This document shows, in pieces, positions 7,681-16,171 of a stretch of 27,028 nt of DNA (its first letter is position 1; each line of letters begins with the position of its first letter). The notes below the pieces were generated by a model. That model was not told where the DNA came from. It worked only from the letters and a program-made list of their open reading frames with translations, and made no database searches. This DNA comes from a virus. The position numbers and the translations under genes are program-made. The DNA lies in IMG/VR virus record IMGVR_UViG_3300038309_000258, positions 919 through 27,946 of that record, one strand, 5' to 3'.

Positions 7681-8538
7681 TTATTTTAGATTAAAAGCTT
7701 TTGTCCATAATGACATTTGTTTATGAGTTAGAAAATTCCCGAAATCCCATTCCATAAAAAGACTTCTAAAATTTTCTTTTGTATTCTCAAATTGTTCAAT
7801 TTCTTTTACGTCAATTGGGATATCTCCTTTTGAAAATGGTAATACAGAAGCATCAAGATAGTCTTCAAATATTTTTTTATCAAAATCAGGGAATGGTATT
7901 TCTTTATTAATTATTTTTAGCGATGTCTTTATTCCAATTTTCGGAACTCCTGGTATCTCATTTTTCTTTCCAACTAAAGCTTTATTTATGGCTAATTCTG
8001 AAGGATTTAAACCCATTTTTTCTTTAATTGATGTTAAGGTGCACGTTTCATTTTTTAATGGATTATAATGGATAATTCTATTATTTATGCATTGCATTAG
8101 ATCATTGTCGGTTGAAAATATGATAACTTTATTTTTTTTAGAATAAATACCAGAATATAGAGCTATTAGATCGTCTCCTTCATATCCTTTCTGTGAAATT
8201 ATTTGAATTCCAAGTTTTTCAATAATATTATATCGAATATGGTTAAATATTTCACTTTTAAAGTTGTCTATTTTCTCCAATTTATGTTGTTTATAAAAAT
8301 CATATAAATTAGCTCTATACGAATGTTCACTATCAAAAAAGAAAACCATTATTGAATTCAGACATAATCTTTTATAATCAAGTATTTGTTTTAAAACAAA
8401 TAATGTTGTTAATTGTTTTTGTTGGTTTGGTGCTGCGTTAACAGCACCATGAAAACATCTATGTAAAAGATTATTTCCGTCAATAAAAAGAAGTCTCTTA
8501 CCTTTTATTTTATTGAAATTTAGGTTTCCGTACTTCAT
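7681..8538 (-). CDS. FEN-1-type 5'-3' exonuclease / flap nuclease (T4 RNase H-like)
   Basis: The 285-residue product carries the 5'-nuclease family motifs: LLFIDGNNLLHR (D20), FFFDSEHSYR (D69), YEGDDLIA (E120, D122, D123) and STDNDL (D144, D146), all of which coordinate two metals. A helix-hairpin-helix region follows (GKKNEIPGVPKIGIKTSLKI). The length fits stand-alone phage 5' nucleases (T4 Rnh about 305, T5 about 290 residues). It removes RNA primers and flaps, feeding the DNA ligase encoded further upstream. The start overlaps the recombinase gene by 29 bases, so the two are expressed together. Confidence 0.88.
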   Translation of the reverse strand: MKYGNLNFNKIKGKRLLFIDGNNLLHRCFHGAVNAAPNQQKQLTTLFVLKQILDYKRLCLNSIMVFFFDSEHSYRANLYDFYKQHKLEKIDNFKSEIFNHIRYNIIEKLGIQIISQKGYEGDDLIALYSGIYSKKNKVIIFSTDNDLMQCINNRIIHYNPLKNETCTLTSIKEKMGLNPSELAINKALVGKKNEIPGVPKIGIKTSLKIINKEIPFPDFDKKIFEDYLDASVLPFSKGDIPIDVKEIEQFENTKENFRSLFMEWDFGNFLTHKQMSLWTKAFNLK

Positions 8539-9556
8539 TAAGCTTCTCTTCCCTTAGTAGCCATGTTTTTTCTGTGACTTTTGATAGTTTTGTTTCAAGA
8601 TTGTTTTCTTCAATGAGTTTGGTTAAATCACTTCTGTTTATTTTTTTAGGTGGCATAAGTGTCGGATCAATTCCAATAATTTCTGAAATTTTTTCAGAAT
8701 CATAAGAGTCTTTATATCCGATTAAATAATTTAAACAAGATCCAATATTATCAATTCCATAATCGAAAGTGATAACAGTGTCTGCTTCTCGATATGGTTT
8801 TGCAACTTTAGATCTTTTGATTTTAGCCCTCGTCACAACACCTCTTGTGAATTCTTGTCCATCAATTGTTTTTGTAAGTTTTTTTAATTGTGCTAACCAT
8901 GGAACCAGATGTGTATAAAAATCAAGCGCCTTACCACCACTTCTTGTTTTTTCAGGGAATACACTTCCAATTTTATCTCTGACTTGAGATATAATAATTA
9001 ATGTGAAATCGACATCAGACATCATTGAACAAATATTTGGGAAAAAATCTCTTGTTCCAAATTTTTGTTTTTCAAGATCGTAAGAACCTTTTTTTACAGT
9101 TTTTTCATCTACAATTTTATCAAATTCTTCAAAAGATTTTTCAGATTTAAGAGCGTCCCATGAATCTACAACATATATAATTCCTTCATCTTTCTTTTTC
9201 TTTTTTAGTGTTCTTGCTATGTCGTAACCTGTTTCTTCTACTGTAGGAATATTTTTCCATATTGTATCATTAACAAATTTATTTCCATACATCTGTTCGA
9301 TATCAAAATCCATAACTTCTTCAGGATTGTTGTAATGAATGATGATTTTTTTTGTATCAGGAAAGGTTTTTGATTTCGGCTTTGAATAATATGCATTTGC
9401 ACATATTTCAAGTGCAAAAATAGTTTTGCCTGAACTACCATCACCCACAGGATTTGTTATTCTCCCCCTTGGAATCCCACCATTAATCCCCTTTTGTGAA
9501 CAGGCAAGATTCATTGGAATTGATCCAGTTGAAAACCAACTTAATTGTTCTGACAT
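8510..9556 (-). CDS. RecA/UvsX-like strand-exchange recombinase
   Basis: In the 348-residue product, Walker A is GDGSSGKT (38-45), Walker B is IIYVVDS (D131), ISQVRDKIG (Q191) is the switch region and RSGGKALDFYTHLV matches the loop-2 and following helix of RecA proteins. N-terminal GSIPMNLACS-x-GINGGIPRGRI matches the RecA entry segment, which in RecA reads S-G-S-L-x-LD-x-ALG-x-GG-x-P-x-GR. It pairs homologous DNA for repair and recombination-primed replication together with the gp32-like SSB upstream. The gene is separated from the SSB gene by 78 bases holding a 34-base palindrome. It could equally be called UvsX; the C-terminal lobe is too diverged to decide. Confidence 0.88.
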   Translation of the reverse strand: MSEQLSWFSTGSIPMNLACSQKGINGGIPRGRITNPVGDGSSGKTIFALEICANAYYSKPKSKTFPDTKKIIIHYNNPEEVMDFDIEQMYGNKFVNDTIWKNIPTVEETGYDIARTLKKKKKDEGIIYVVDSWDALKSEKSFEEFDKIVDEKTVKKGSYDLEKQKFGTRDFFPNICSMMSDVDFTLIIISQVRDKIGSVFPEKTRSGGKALDFYTHLVPWLAQLKKLTKTIDGQEFTRGVVTRAKIKRSKVAKPYREADTVITFDYGIDNIGSCLNYLIGYKDSYDSEKISEIIGIDPTLMPPKKINRSDLTKLIEENNLETKLSKVTEKTWLLREEKLNEVRKPKFQ

Positions 9557-9586
9557 TTTTACTCCATTCTAATAAGTATTTTACAT

Positions 9587-9620
9587 TTCACATAGTTCAA
9601 ATTAATTTGAACTATGTGAA
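9587..9620. repeat. Perfect 34-base palindrome between SSB and recombinase genes
   Basis: The arms ttcacatagttcaaatt and aatttgaactatgtgaa are exact reverse complements with no spacer. In the leftward transcript this folds into a hairpin of about 15 pairs starting 14 bases after the SSB stop. No clear U-run follows on either strand, so it is not a standard intrinsic terminator. A possible sigma70-like element (TTGAAC, 16 bases, TACTTA) overlaps its downstream arm in the leftward direction, so it could also be an operator. The palindrome is certain; the role is open. Confidence 0.85.
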
Positions 9621-9634
9621 TAAATTAGATAGTA

Positions 9635-10864
9635 TTAATCATTAAGATACCAGAGTTCAATAATATTGAATTTTGTTTCTTCAATATCATCTTCATCATA
9701 ATCAATTTCGTGGAATTCACAGAAAGATTTAAGATCTTCTTTGTTTTGAGATATGAATTCTTCAATATCATCAATTTCATCTCTTTGTGGCCATGTTTTA
9801 TTTTCTTTTTTTTCTTTCATTTCTTTGATAAATTTTCTAATGGCAACTTTCATTTTGCGATTATCACCAATATCATCTTCATCAATTTCAACATTATTGT
9901 CTTCAATATACTCTTCAAGTTCTTCTGTATCGGCATTTTTATAGTCGAAATCAAGATTAATTTTTCTCTCTTTTTCTCTCTCTTTTTTCTTTTTAATTTC
10001 TTCTATTTTCTTTTGGAGACTTGATTTCCTATTTTCTTTTTCTTCAGAATCTTTTTCATCAATATTAGATGAAGAATTATCATCAGAACTATCACCATTA
10101 TTTATAAGTTCATATAACTCATCATATGTTTTAACTTCAATAAGTTCTTCAAGTGGCGGTAATTCAGCAGCTTTTTCAATAAGATCATCACCAAGTGGAT
10201 CTCTTTCGAGAAGTTTGTGTCCAGAATAATCCGGCATTTGGAATGGTTTCCCAGAAGGTGGTGTTACAGTTTTTGTAGAAACACTAAATTGGACAGTTCT
10301 TCCATTTTCAACGTCCGAAATATCAATCCATTCCTTATTTACTTTAACGCCTTCTGCTCCAATTTGAGGCTTTGCAAGAGGTTTAATTTTCCAACCCATA
10401 AAAAAAGCAGCTATTTCGAGAATTTGTATACCTTTTGATTTTTCTTTATTGCTTGATACATCTTGAACATAATAAACTTCTCTTTCTTTAACATTTAGTG
10501 CTTTAATGCCTTCTTTATCGTCAGGATCATTGATTGTTTTATCTGTTCTTTTTTCACATATAGGACAAGGCGACCCCAACATAGCCTTTGGACAAATAAC
10601 ATTTCTCATATACCCATTGACCATAATAGAATGGGTTTTTGTTATGAAGACGTATGAACTTTCATTATTTTTGTCAATATAAGGAATCATATTTAAAAAA
10701 TAATCATCATCTCTTGCTTTAATTCTGACAAATTCAAGACCATATTCTTTCATTTTTTCAGAATTTAAATAAGAGAAATTCTCTCCACTTGATGCATGTT
10801 TCTTTGCTCTTTCTGTTGAACTTCTTTTAAGAAGTTTTTTCTTTTCTTTTGCGCTTAAACTCAT
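9635..10864 (-). CDS. Single-stranded DNA-binding protein, T4 gp32-like, with extended acidic tail
   Basis: In the 409-residue product, the N-terminal LLKRSSTERA resembles the LAST motif of gp32 (KRKST), used for cooperative binding. The core has H78-x12-C91-x8-C100-x2-C103, nearly the T4 zinc spacing (H64-x12-C77-x9-C87-x2-C90). After about residue 225 the chain becomes acidic. After a Lys/Glu helix (about 280-305), two similar acidic blocks of about 40 residues follow, each with an E-E-[YF]-I/D-E-D-D-I pattern, ending in NIIELWYLND. An acidic C-terminus recruits replication partners in this family. At 409 residues it is longer than T4 gp32 (301). Start ATG 10864 overlaps the previous stop by 4 bases. 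Confidence 0.85.
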   Translation of the reverse strand: MSLSAKEKKKLLKRSSTERAKKHASSGENFSYLNSEKMKEYGLEFVRIKARDDDYFLNMIPYIDKNNESSYVFITKTHSIMVNGYMRNVICPKAMLGSPCPICEKRTDKTINDPDDKEGIKALNVKEREVYYVQDVSSNKEKSKGIQILEIAAFFMGWKIKPLAKPQIGAEGVKVNKEWIDISDVENGRTVQFSVSTKTVTPPSGKPFQMPDYSGHKLLERDPLGDDLIEKAAELPPLEELIEVKTYDELYELINNGDSSDDNSSSNIDEKDSEEKENRKSSLQKKIEEIKKKKEREKERKINLDFDYKNADTEELEEYIEDNNVEIDEDDIGDNRKMKVAIRKFIKEMKEKKENKTWPQRDEIDDIEEFISQNKEDLKSFCEFHEIDYDEDDIEETKFNIIELWYLND

Positions 10865-11400
10865 TTTTTCTTTTCCTTAAATTTTGATTTTTTCTTTATT
10901 ATACTTTTAGCTTTTTTCTTTGCCGTTTCTGATTCTTTTTTGTATTCTTCTTTTATCTTTTCTGTATTTATGTCAATCCAACCTCCTATCATTAATTTTA
11001 TTCCATCTGTTATTAAATTTCTTTTATTTCCTGCTGAATAATAATTTGAAATAGCTTTTTCATATTCTTCAGTACATTTACCAAGATCTTCAATAGCTTC
11101 TTTCATTATATCTTTTTGATTTAAAAAAAATGATTTGTATTCACTATCTGCTAACACAAATTGTTTCAGTTTTGTATCTGAGATATTTTTATCTTTTTCG
11201 GAAAGTTTTTTATATATTTCTGCAAATTTTATTTTAAGTTCTTCTTTTTGGTTCTTAAGTAATTCTGAATATGTTTTTTCTGAAATGACAAAATCTTTTT
11301 TCTTTTGGCTCATTATAACAGAAAATTCATAAATTGTCTGGGATAATTTATCTATTTCTTCAGGAATATTATTTTTGTTAAATTTAAGTCTGTTATCCAT
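10861..11400 (-). CDS. Unknown helical protein, 179 aa, between clamp loader and SSB
   Basis: The product is almost wholly alpha-helical and rich in Lys and Glu. A coiled-coil-like N-terminal two thirds (about residues 10-115) is followed by a short Gly-containing turn (IKLMIGGWIDINT) and a very basic tail (KKKAKSIIKKKSKFKEKKK). It has no cysteines and no ATPase motif. It starts 3 bases after the clamp-loader stop without a ribosome site and overlaps the SSB start, so it is tightly coupled to both. T4 places accessory loader genes near comparable functions, so it could help load clamp or helicase, but no similarity supports that directly. Confidence 0.6.
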   Translation of the reverse strand: MDNRLKFNKNNIPEEIDKLSQTIYEFSVIMSQKKKDFVISEKTYSELLKNQKEELKIKFAEIYKKLSEKDKNISDTKLKQFVLADSEYKSFFLNQKDIMKEAIEDLGKCTEEYEKAISNYYSAGNKRNLITDGIKLMIGGWIDINTEKIKEEYKKESETAKKKAKSIIKKKSKFKEKKK

Positions 11401-11403
11401 AAT

Positions 11404-12354
11404 CTAATCATTTTCACTGTAATAATTGTAGATTGCGAGAGCCAAACCTGCTTTTCCAGAATAAAATACATTCTCTTTGAAGCATTCAATTCCAAGGGAT
11501 GCTTTAAGTCTCGCAGTCTCTTTGTCTCTAAAAGGTTTTATAAGGATAGTACAAAGATAATTAAGAACACCTTGCCTTATATCTTCTGGTTTTCCTTGTA
11601 TTTTATTCATTAAATCAAGAGCTTTATCCATAGAACTTCTTTTAAATATTTCTTGATTAAATTCTTTCATATTAGAATCTTTACTTAAATCAATTTTATA
11701 ATTTTCTATAAATTCAATACTTTCTTCTGTATTCAATTTTGATATACTTTCAATTATACTTAAAATTTCTCTTGGTGTACCAAATGATGCTTCATATATT
11801 TTTTCATTAAGTATTTCATCAAATTTGACACTTTCTTTTTCTTTTACCCAATTAATAAATTTATCAGAATCGCCTTTTGATAATGGAGAAAATTTTAATC
11901 TCGTACATCTACTTAAAGCTGCTTCTTTAATTTTTTGTGGTTCTGTTGTACATATGATGAAAAAAGTATTTTTAGGATGATTCTCAAAGATATCGAGTAC
12001 AGCATCTTGAAAATTTTTTGTTGCTTCATGGAACTCATTCAATATATATATAGTCGAGTTGAAGAAGCTCCCCATCTTACAATCATCAATAATGCTTCTG
12101 GCTGTTTCTACTCCTGTTTTATCTGAAATATTTATTTCGACAACTGATTCTATTGGTGATTCGTATTTATTGCAGATTTTTTTTGCCATTAGATTTGCAA
12201 AAGTGCTCTTACCTGTTCCTCTACTTCCCGATAAAAGATATGTTGCTCCATCAACTTTTTTTATATGTGATAAAAAAACTTTTTTATTTAAATCACATCC
12301 AAACAATTCTGAAAATTTATTTGGTCTGAGTTTTGTCATTAGTCCTTTATTCAT
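11404..12354 (-). CDS. Sliding-clamp loader AAA+ ATPase (DnaX/RFC/gp44-like)
   Basis: The 316-residue product opens with TKLRPNKFSELFG, the standard RFC/DnaX entry motif (x-x-RP-x-x-F-x-E-x-x-G). Walker A is GSRGTGKS (43-50), the Walker B box is IYILNEFHEA (N106, E107) where DEAH or DExx is usual, sensor 1 lies at CTTEP and the SRC arginine finger at LSRCTRLKF (148-150). It opens the clamp encoded at 16614-17720 and places it on primed DNA. At 316 residues it resembles T4 gp44 (319) and lacks the long tau-type tail. ATG 12354 has AGGAG 8 bases upstream. No obvious small-subunit (gp62) gene is recognised nearby. Confidence 0.88.
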   Translation of the reverse strand: MNKGLMTKLRPNKFSELFGCDLNKKVFLSHIKKVDGATYLLSGSRGTGKSTFANLMAKKICNKYESPIESVVEINISDKTGVETARSIIDDCKMGSFFNSTIYILNEFHEATKNFQDAVLDIFENHPKNTFFIICTTEPQKIKEAALSRCTRLKFSPLSKGDSDKFINWVKEKESVKFDEILNEKIYEASFGTPREILSIIESISKLNTEESIEFIENYKIDLSKDSNMKEFNQEIFKRSSMDKALDLMNKIQGKPEDIRQGVLNYLCTILIKPFRDKETARLKASLGIECFKENVFYSGKAGLALAIYNYYSEND

Positions 12355-12379
12355 AAATTTACTCCTAACGCCTAATATC

Positions 12380-12625
12380 CTAATATTGACATCTCATAAT
12401 TTTTTCTACTAACTCTTTCAAATCATTTTCTTTTTTGTCCAATTCTGACTGAGATAACGGGTATTGTATCATAAGGTTTTTTAATCTGTAAATATATAGA
12501 CTTACAGTATCATCATATTCTTTAGGATATTTTAAAAGTCTATTTAAATTAGATTCACACGCTTCAAATGGTGTTGGATTCCCACAAATTGTACAATGTT
12601 CATGTCCACAAACGTATTTTTTCAT
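12380..12625 (-). CDS. Small Cys-rich probable zinc protein, 81 aa
   Basis: I chose ATG 12625 rather than the in-frame GTG at 12631 because GGAG lies 5 bases before the ATG and would abut the GTG. The product starts MKKYVCGHEHCTICGNPTPF. C6, C11, C14 and C23, with two His between, could bind one zinc; the rest (about 28-78) is helical and charged. It sits between the polymerase and clamp-loader genes, 12 bases after the polymerase stop, so a replisome accessory role is possible. No family is recognised. Confidence 0.65.
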   Translation of the reverse strand: MKKYVCGHEHCTICGNPTPFEACESNLNRLLKYPKEYDDTVSLYIYRLKNLMIQYPLSQSELDKKENDLKELVEKIMRCQY

Positions 12626-12637
12626 ACTCACTCCATT

Positions 12638-15600
12638 TTAATTGTTGATTGTTTTTTGAACTGTTTTTATAAATTTTTTAATTGATTTATCGTATTTCTG
12701 TCTATTTTCTTGATCAATTGATCCATGTCCGAAACTCAATGAATAAAAAATAAAAGCCTTATATTTTTCATTCCAATGAAATGTTCCAGCTTTCTCCATA
12801 ATTTTTTCATCTTCTTCAAAAAATTCAAGGGATATTTTTCCCATAGCTAATATAATTTTTGGTTTCGCCTTTTTAATATCGTCTTCAAGATGTCTCCAGC
12901 ATTTATTTTTATGGTCTTCAGTTGGTTTATTTCCCTTACCTGGATAACATTTTACACTTGTAGCGATTGTTATATCCTCAATATGTAAATCCAATTCATA
13001 TAAATTTTTAAGTAATTCATTTGATAGATTGCATGATAATAATTTTCCATTCTCATTGTCGTGCCATGATGGGTGTTCAGTTATTATCATTATCGTTTTA
13101 TCTCCAAAGTGAGTTGGATATGGTCGACTTTCTAAAGAACATCCTTCGCAAGTGAAATCAATTTCTTCAGATTTCTTATAGTTTTTTATTAGCTTTAATT
13201 TTGATGGATATTTCTTACCTTGATATATTTTATATACATCTTCTTCTTCATATTTATTTTTGCACATTTGTAGAAGTGTAGGCGCAACAACTTTGAGATT
13301 ATTTGATATAGGGAATTCAAAATACTCTTGGATTTCTGTTTTAGGTAATGCATTATAGTCCCAAGCGTCTATAATTGTCAAGAGTTTTCTTATTTTTGTT
13401 TCATTTTCTGACCTATCTTTTGAAACATAAAAAGAGGTTGGTTTAAATTTTTGTTTTTTTTCATGAGATGCTTCTTCTGCTTGTTTATCTCCAAGTCCTT
13501 TTATCTCTGAAAATGGAGCAAGTAGTATTCCATCATTTGAAATCCATTTTTTAGCATCAGAAAAGCCTATTTTAGGCAACTTTATAGACAACCCTTGGTT
13601 GTATGCTTCTTTCACAATTTGGTGCTTTTTAGAGTCTCCTCCGCAGGTTAAATTTGCACAGTAGAAATGACTTGGATAATAATATTTTAACCAAGCTGTC
13701 ACATAGGCTAAATATGCGTATGCTACGGAATGGCTTTTGTTAAAAGAATAATTTGCAGATGCCTCAAGTTCAGTCCAAAATTGTAGAGCTTCATCTTTTG
13801 TCATTGTTTTTTGTTTTAAACAACCTTCAATAAACATATCTTTATATTTATCAAATTCTCTTACGTCCCTTTTCTTTCCAATGATTTTTCTGATACTGTC
13901 AGCTACAGAAAATGGAAGCCCTGCGATTTTTGTAAACATGAACATTTGTTGTTCCTGAAAACAGACTAAGGCCAAAGTTTCTTTTGTGATTTCTTCATAT
14001 ATTGGATGTTTTGGTTCCCACTCTTTACCATGTTTTCTTAAAAGGTATTCATCTGAGATCCCTGAATCTGCTGCTCCTGGACGAACAAGAGCTACCGCAG
14101 CAACCATATCATTAAATGTATCTATCCTTAATTTTTTTATATATGAAGTCATTGTTCTTGTATTCATTTGGAATACGCCAGCAGTATCTCCTTTTGACAG
14201 AGATTTAAACACGTTTTTATCATCAACTGACATAAAATCTTTTATATTGTATTTTTTATTGTCTGTTTTTTCTATGAGTTTAAATGTTTCATCAATAATA
14301 GACAATTGAGATAAACCAAGGAGATCCAATTTACATAATCCACAATACTCTGAATTATGCATATCCCAATTTACAACGATTTGTTTATTATTCTTTGATC
14401 CAACCCTAACAAGATTGCATTGTCCAGATAACATTAAATCATTTTTAGATACGATAATGGCAGAGGCGTGTTGTCCACGTCCACGTATTGTCCCTTCGAG
14501 TTTTATTGCAATGTCAACAATTTTGGGATATTTTTTATAAAATTCTTTTCCTTCTTCTGTTTCATTTTTTCCTCGCTTTACAATATCTGATCCTTTACTA
14601 TCCAAAGCCTTTGCAAATGTATCAACTTCTTTTAAAGGGATATTAAAAACTCTCGCAACATCACGAACAACACTCTTACCCTTTAGGTAAGAAAATGTTG
14701 ATACTCCAGCGATATTATTTTCACCATATTTATCAATGAGATATTGTCTTGCTTCGTCTCTTTTCACATCAGGAATGTCAAAATCAATATCTGGATAATC
14801 CTTTCTCTCTGGATTTAAAAACCTCTCAAAGATTAAATTATATTGAATTGGATCTATTTCTGTAATATTTAAAAAGTCGCAAATTAATGAAGACCCGCTA
14901 CTCCCACGGCCTGGCGACACTGTCCAACCTTGATCTTTACAATATTGTATGAAGTCTTCAAGTATTAAGAAATACATTTCGAAATTTTTCTCAGTAATGA
15001 CTTCAAATTCCATTTCAACACGGTCTTTATACTCTTTCCATTTAGGATCTTCCAAGTCTATATTTTTTAGTGACTTAGCTTTTTCTTTATAGAGCTTCTT
15101 TAAATTATCTTTAGCTGATAATTCTGGATATTTAAGGCATTCTGGTAAAGATATATCCTGTTTTTTGATCCTAAAATCCTTACATTTTTCTGCAATTTTG
15201 AGAGTATTAAATAAACTTTTCTTTACTGTTTTTTGATCTATTTTGCCTATTTTTTTATAATTTTCTAAAATTTCTTCCCAACTCTGAATGTAACTACCCT
15301 CAAAATCAAAACGAAATCTATTTGGATTATCCCATGTACTGCCCGTTTGAATAGCTAATAAAACATCATGTATTTCATGATCTTCTCGTTTAACATAATG
15401 AGCATCAGTTGTTGTAATCAAAGGTATTTTATATGCTTCGTGAAGTTCAAGGCATAATTCATTTATTTCATGTTGAACACTCAGGTCATGTGGCATTATT
15501 TCAAGGAATAAATCACCTTTTATTTTTTTATGGAGTTTTTCAAGAAATTTGATACTATGTTCAAGTTTCAACCAACTTCCGGCACACGCAGTTGTAATAA

Positions 15601-15994
15601 TAAGTCCTTCACATTTTTCATAAAGAATATTGAAATCAATGCGTGGTTTTCTATAGTAATATTCTAAATTTGCTATTGATAGAATTTCACATAAATTTCT
15701 CCATCCTATTTCATCTTTAACATAAACACAACAATGCCCTGATTTTCCCTTGAAATCATTGTATGACGTTAGATAAAGTTCACATCCAATAATAGGGACT
15801 ATATCTCTTTTTGAACATTCTTCTTGAAAGTCGATAGTGGCGTCTATTGATCCATGATCAGATATACCAAGATATTTGAATCCCATTTCTTTAGCTCTTT
15901 CAGCATATTCTGAAACCTTACCAAGGCCATCAAGAAGAGATCCTTTATCTGTATGTAAATGTAATGGGCAAAAATTTCTATTTTTATTATCCAT
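12638..15994 (-). CDS. dnaE: DNA polymerase III alpha (DnaE) with PHP domain and C-terminal uracil-glycosylase-like domain
   Basis: In the 1118-residue product, residues 1-270 are a PHP domain with an intact metal set (LHLHT, ISDHG, GCE, TTDAHY), so it may proofread. The polymerase core has PGRGSSGSSL (361-370), PDIDFD (D402, D404) and KLDLLGL (third Asp, D557), then helix-hairpin-helix material to about 930. The end differs from cellular DnaE: residues about 947-1118 look like a family-4 uracil-DNA glycosylase, with CEGC (C949, C952), VKC (C1016), C1032 and KPKIILAMGKISLEFF. C-x15-C matches the iron-sulfur spacing, but the GEAPG motif reads TEHPSWHD and the HPS motif is unclear, so catalysis is doubtful. 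ATG 15994 overlaps a small upstream gene by 8 bases and lacks a ribosome site. Confidence 0.92.
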   Translation of the reverse strand: MDNKNRNFCPLHLHTDKGSLLDGLGKVSEYAERAKEMGFKYLGISDHGSIDATIDFQEECSKRDIVPIIGCELYLTSYNDFKGKSGHCCVYVKDEIGWRNLCEILSIANLEYYYRKPRIDFNILYEKCEGLIITTACAGSWLKLEHSIKFLEKLHKKIKGDLFLEIMPHDLSVQHEINELCLELHEAYKIPLITTTDAHYVKREDHEIHDVLLAIQTGSTWDNPNRFRFDFEGSYIQSWEEILENYKKIGKIDQKTVKKSLFNTLKIAEKCKDFRIKKQDISLPECLKYPELSAKDNLKKLYKEKAKSLKNIDLEDPKWKEYKDRVEMEFEVITEKNFEMYFLILEDFIQYCKDQGWTVSPGRGSSGSSLICDFLNITEIDPIQYNLIFERFLNPERKDYPDIDFDIPDVKRDEARQYLIDKYGENNIAGVSTFSYLKGKSVVRDVARVFNIPLKEVDTFAKALDSKGSDIVKRGKNETEEGKEFYKKYPKIVDIAIKLEGTIRGRGQHASAIIVSKNDLMLSGQCNLVRVGSKNNKQIVVNWDMHNSEYCGLCKLDLLGLSQLSIIDETFKLIEKTDNKKYNIKDFMSVDDKNVFKSLSKGDTAGVFQMNTRTMTSYIKKLRIDTFNDMVAAVALVRPGAADSGISDEYLLRKHGKEWEPKHPIYEEITKETLALVCFQEQQMFMFTKIAGLPFSVADSIRKIIGKKRDVREFDKYKDMFIEGCLKQKTMTKDEALQFWTELEASANYSFNKSHSVAYAYLAYVTAWLKYYYPSHFYCANLTCGGDSKKHQIVKEAYNQGLSIKLPKIGFSDAKKWISNDGILLAPFSEIKGLGDKQAEEASHEKKQKFKPTSFYVSKDRSENETKIRKLLTIIDAWDYNALPKTEIQEYFEFPISNNLKVVAPTLLQMCKNKYEEEDVYKIYQGKKYPSKLKLIKNYKKSEEIDFTCEGCSLESRPYPTHFGDKTIMIITEHPSWHDNENGKLLSCNLSNELLKNLYELDLHIEDITIATSVKCYPGKGNKPTEDHKNKCWRHLEDDIKKAKPKIILAMGKISLEFFEEDEKIMEKAGTFHWNEKYKAFIFYSLSFGHGSIDQENRQKYDKSIKKFIKTVQKTINN

Positions 15995-16151
15995 TTTGAA
16001 ATTTAATATTTTTTAAGTGTTTTTTGATTGCTTCTGATATTTTTTTACATTGTTCGTTAGATAGTGGTTTAATATCTTTTATTACTATTGATTTCAGGGA
16101 TTTTTCTCTTTGACTTGGAGTTGAATTAGATATCGGTATTTCAAGTGTCAT
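15987..16151 (-). CDS. Small protein, 54 aa, overlapping the polymerase start
   Basis: The frame begins at ATG 16151, 20 bases after the stop of the zinc-protein gene, and ends at TAA 15987-15989, inside the polymerase start (ATGGATAA). The product begins MTLEIPISNSTPSQREKSLK and contains a Lys-rich amphipathic helix with one Cys. The upstream ribosome site is weak (GGG about 13 bases away). Support comes from filling the only 177-base gap in this part of the operon, from the 8-base overlap that would couple it to the polymerase, and from matching codon use. Function unknown. Confidence 0.5.
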   Translation of the reverse strand: MTLEIPISNSTPSQREKSLKSIVIKDIKPLSNEQCKKISEAIKKHLKNIKFQNG

Positions 16152-16171
16152 TTTTATTTCATACCCATAAA

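Noticed and set aside
12386-12391. Rightward TTGACA as a promoter
   Set aside because: No matching -10 about 17 bases on and no rightward gene downstream.
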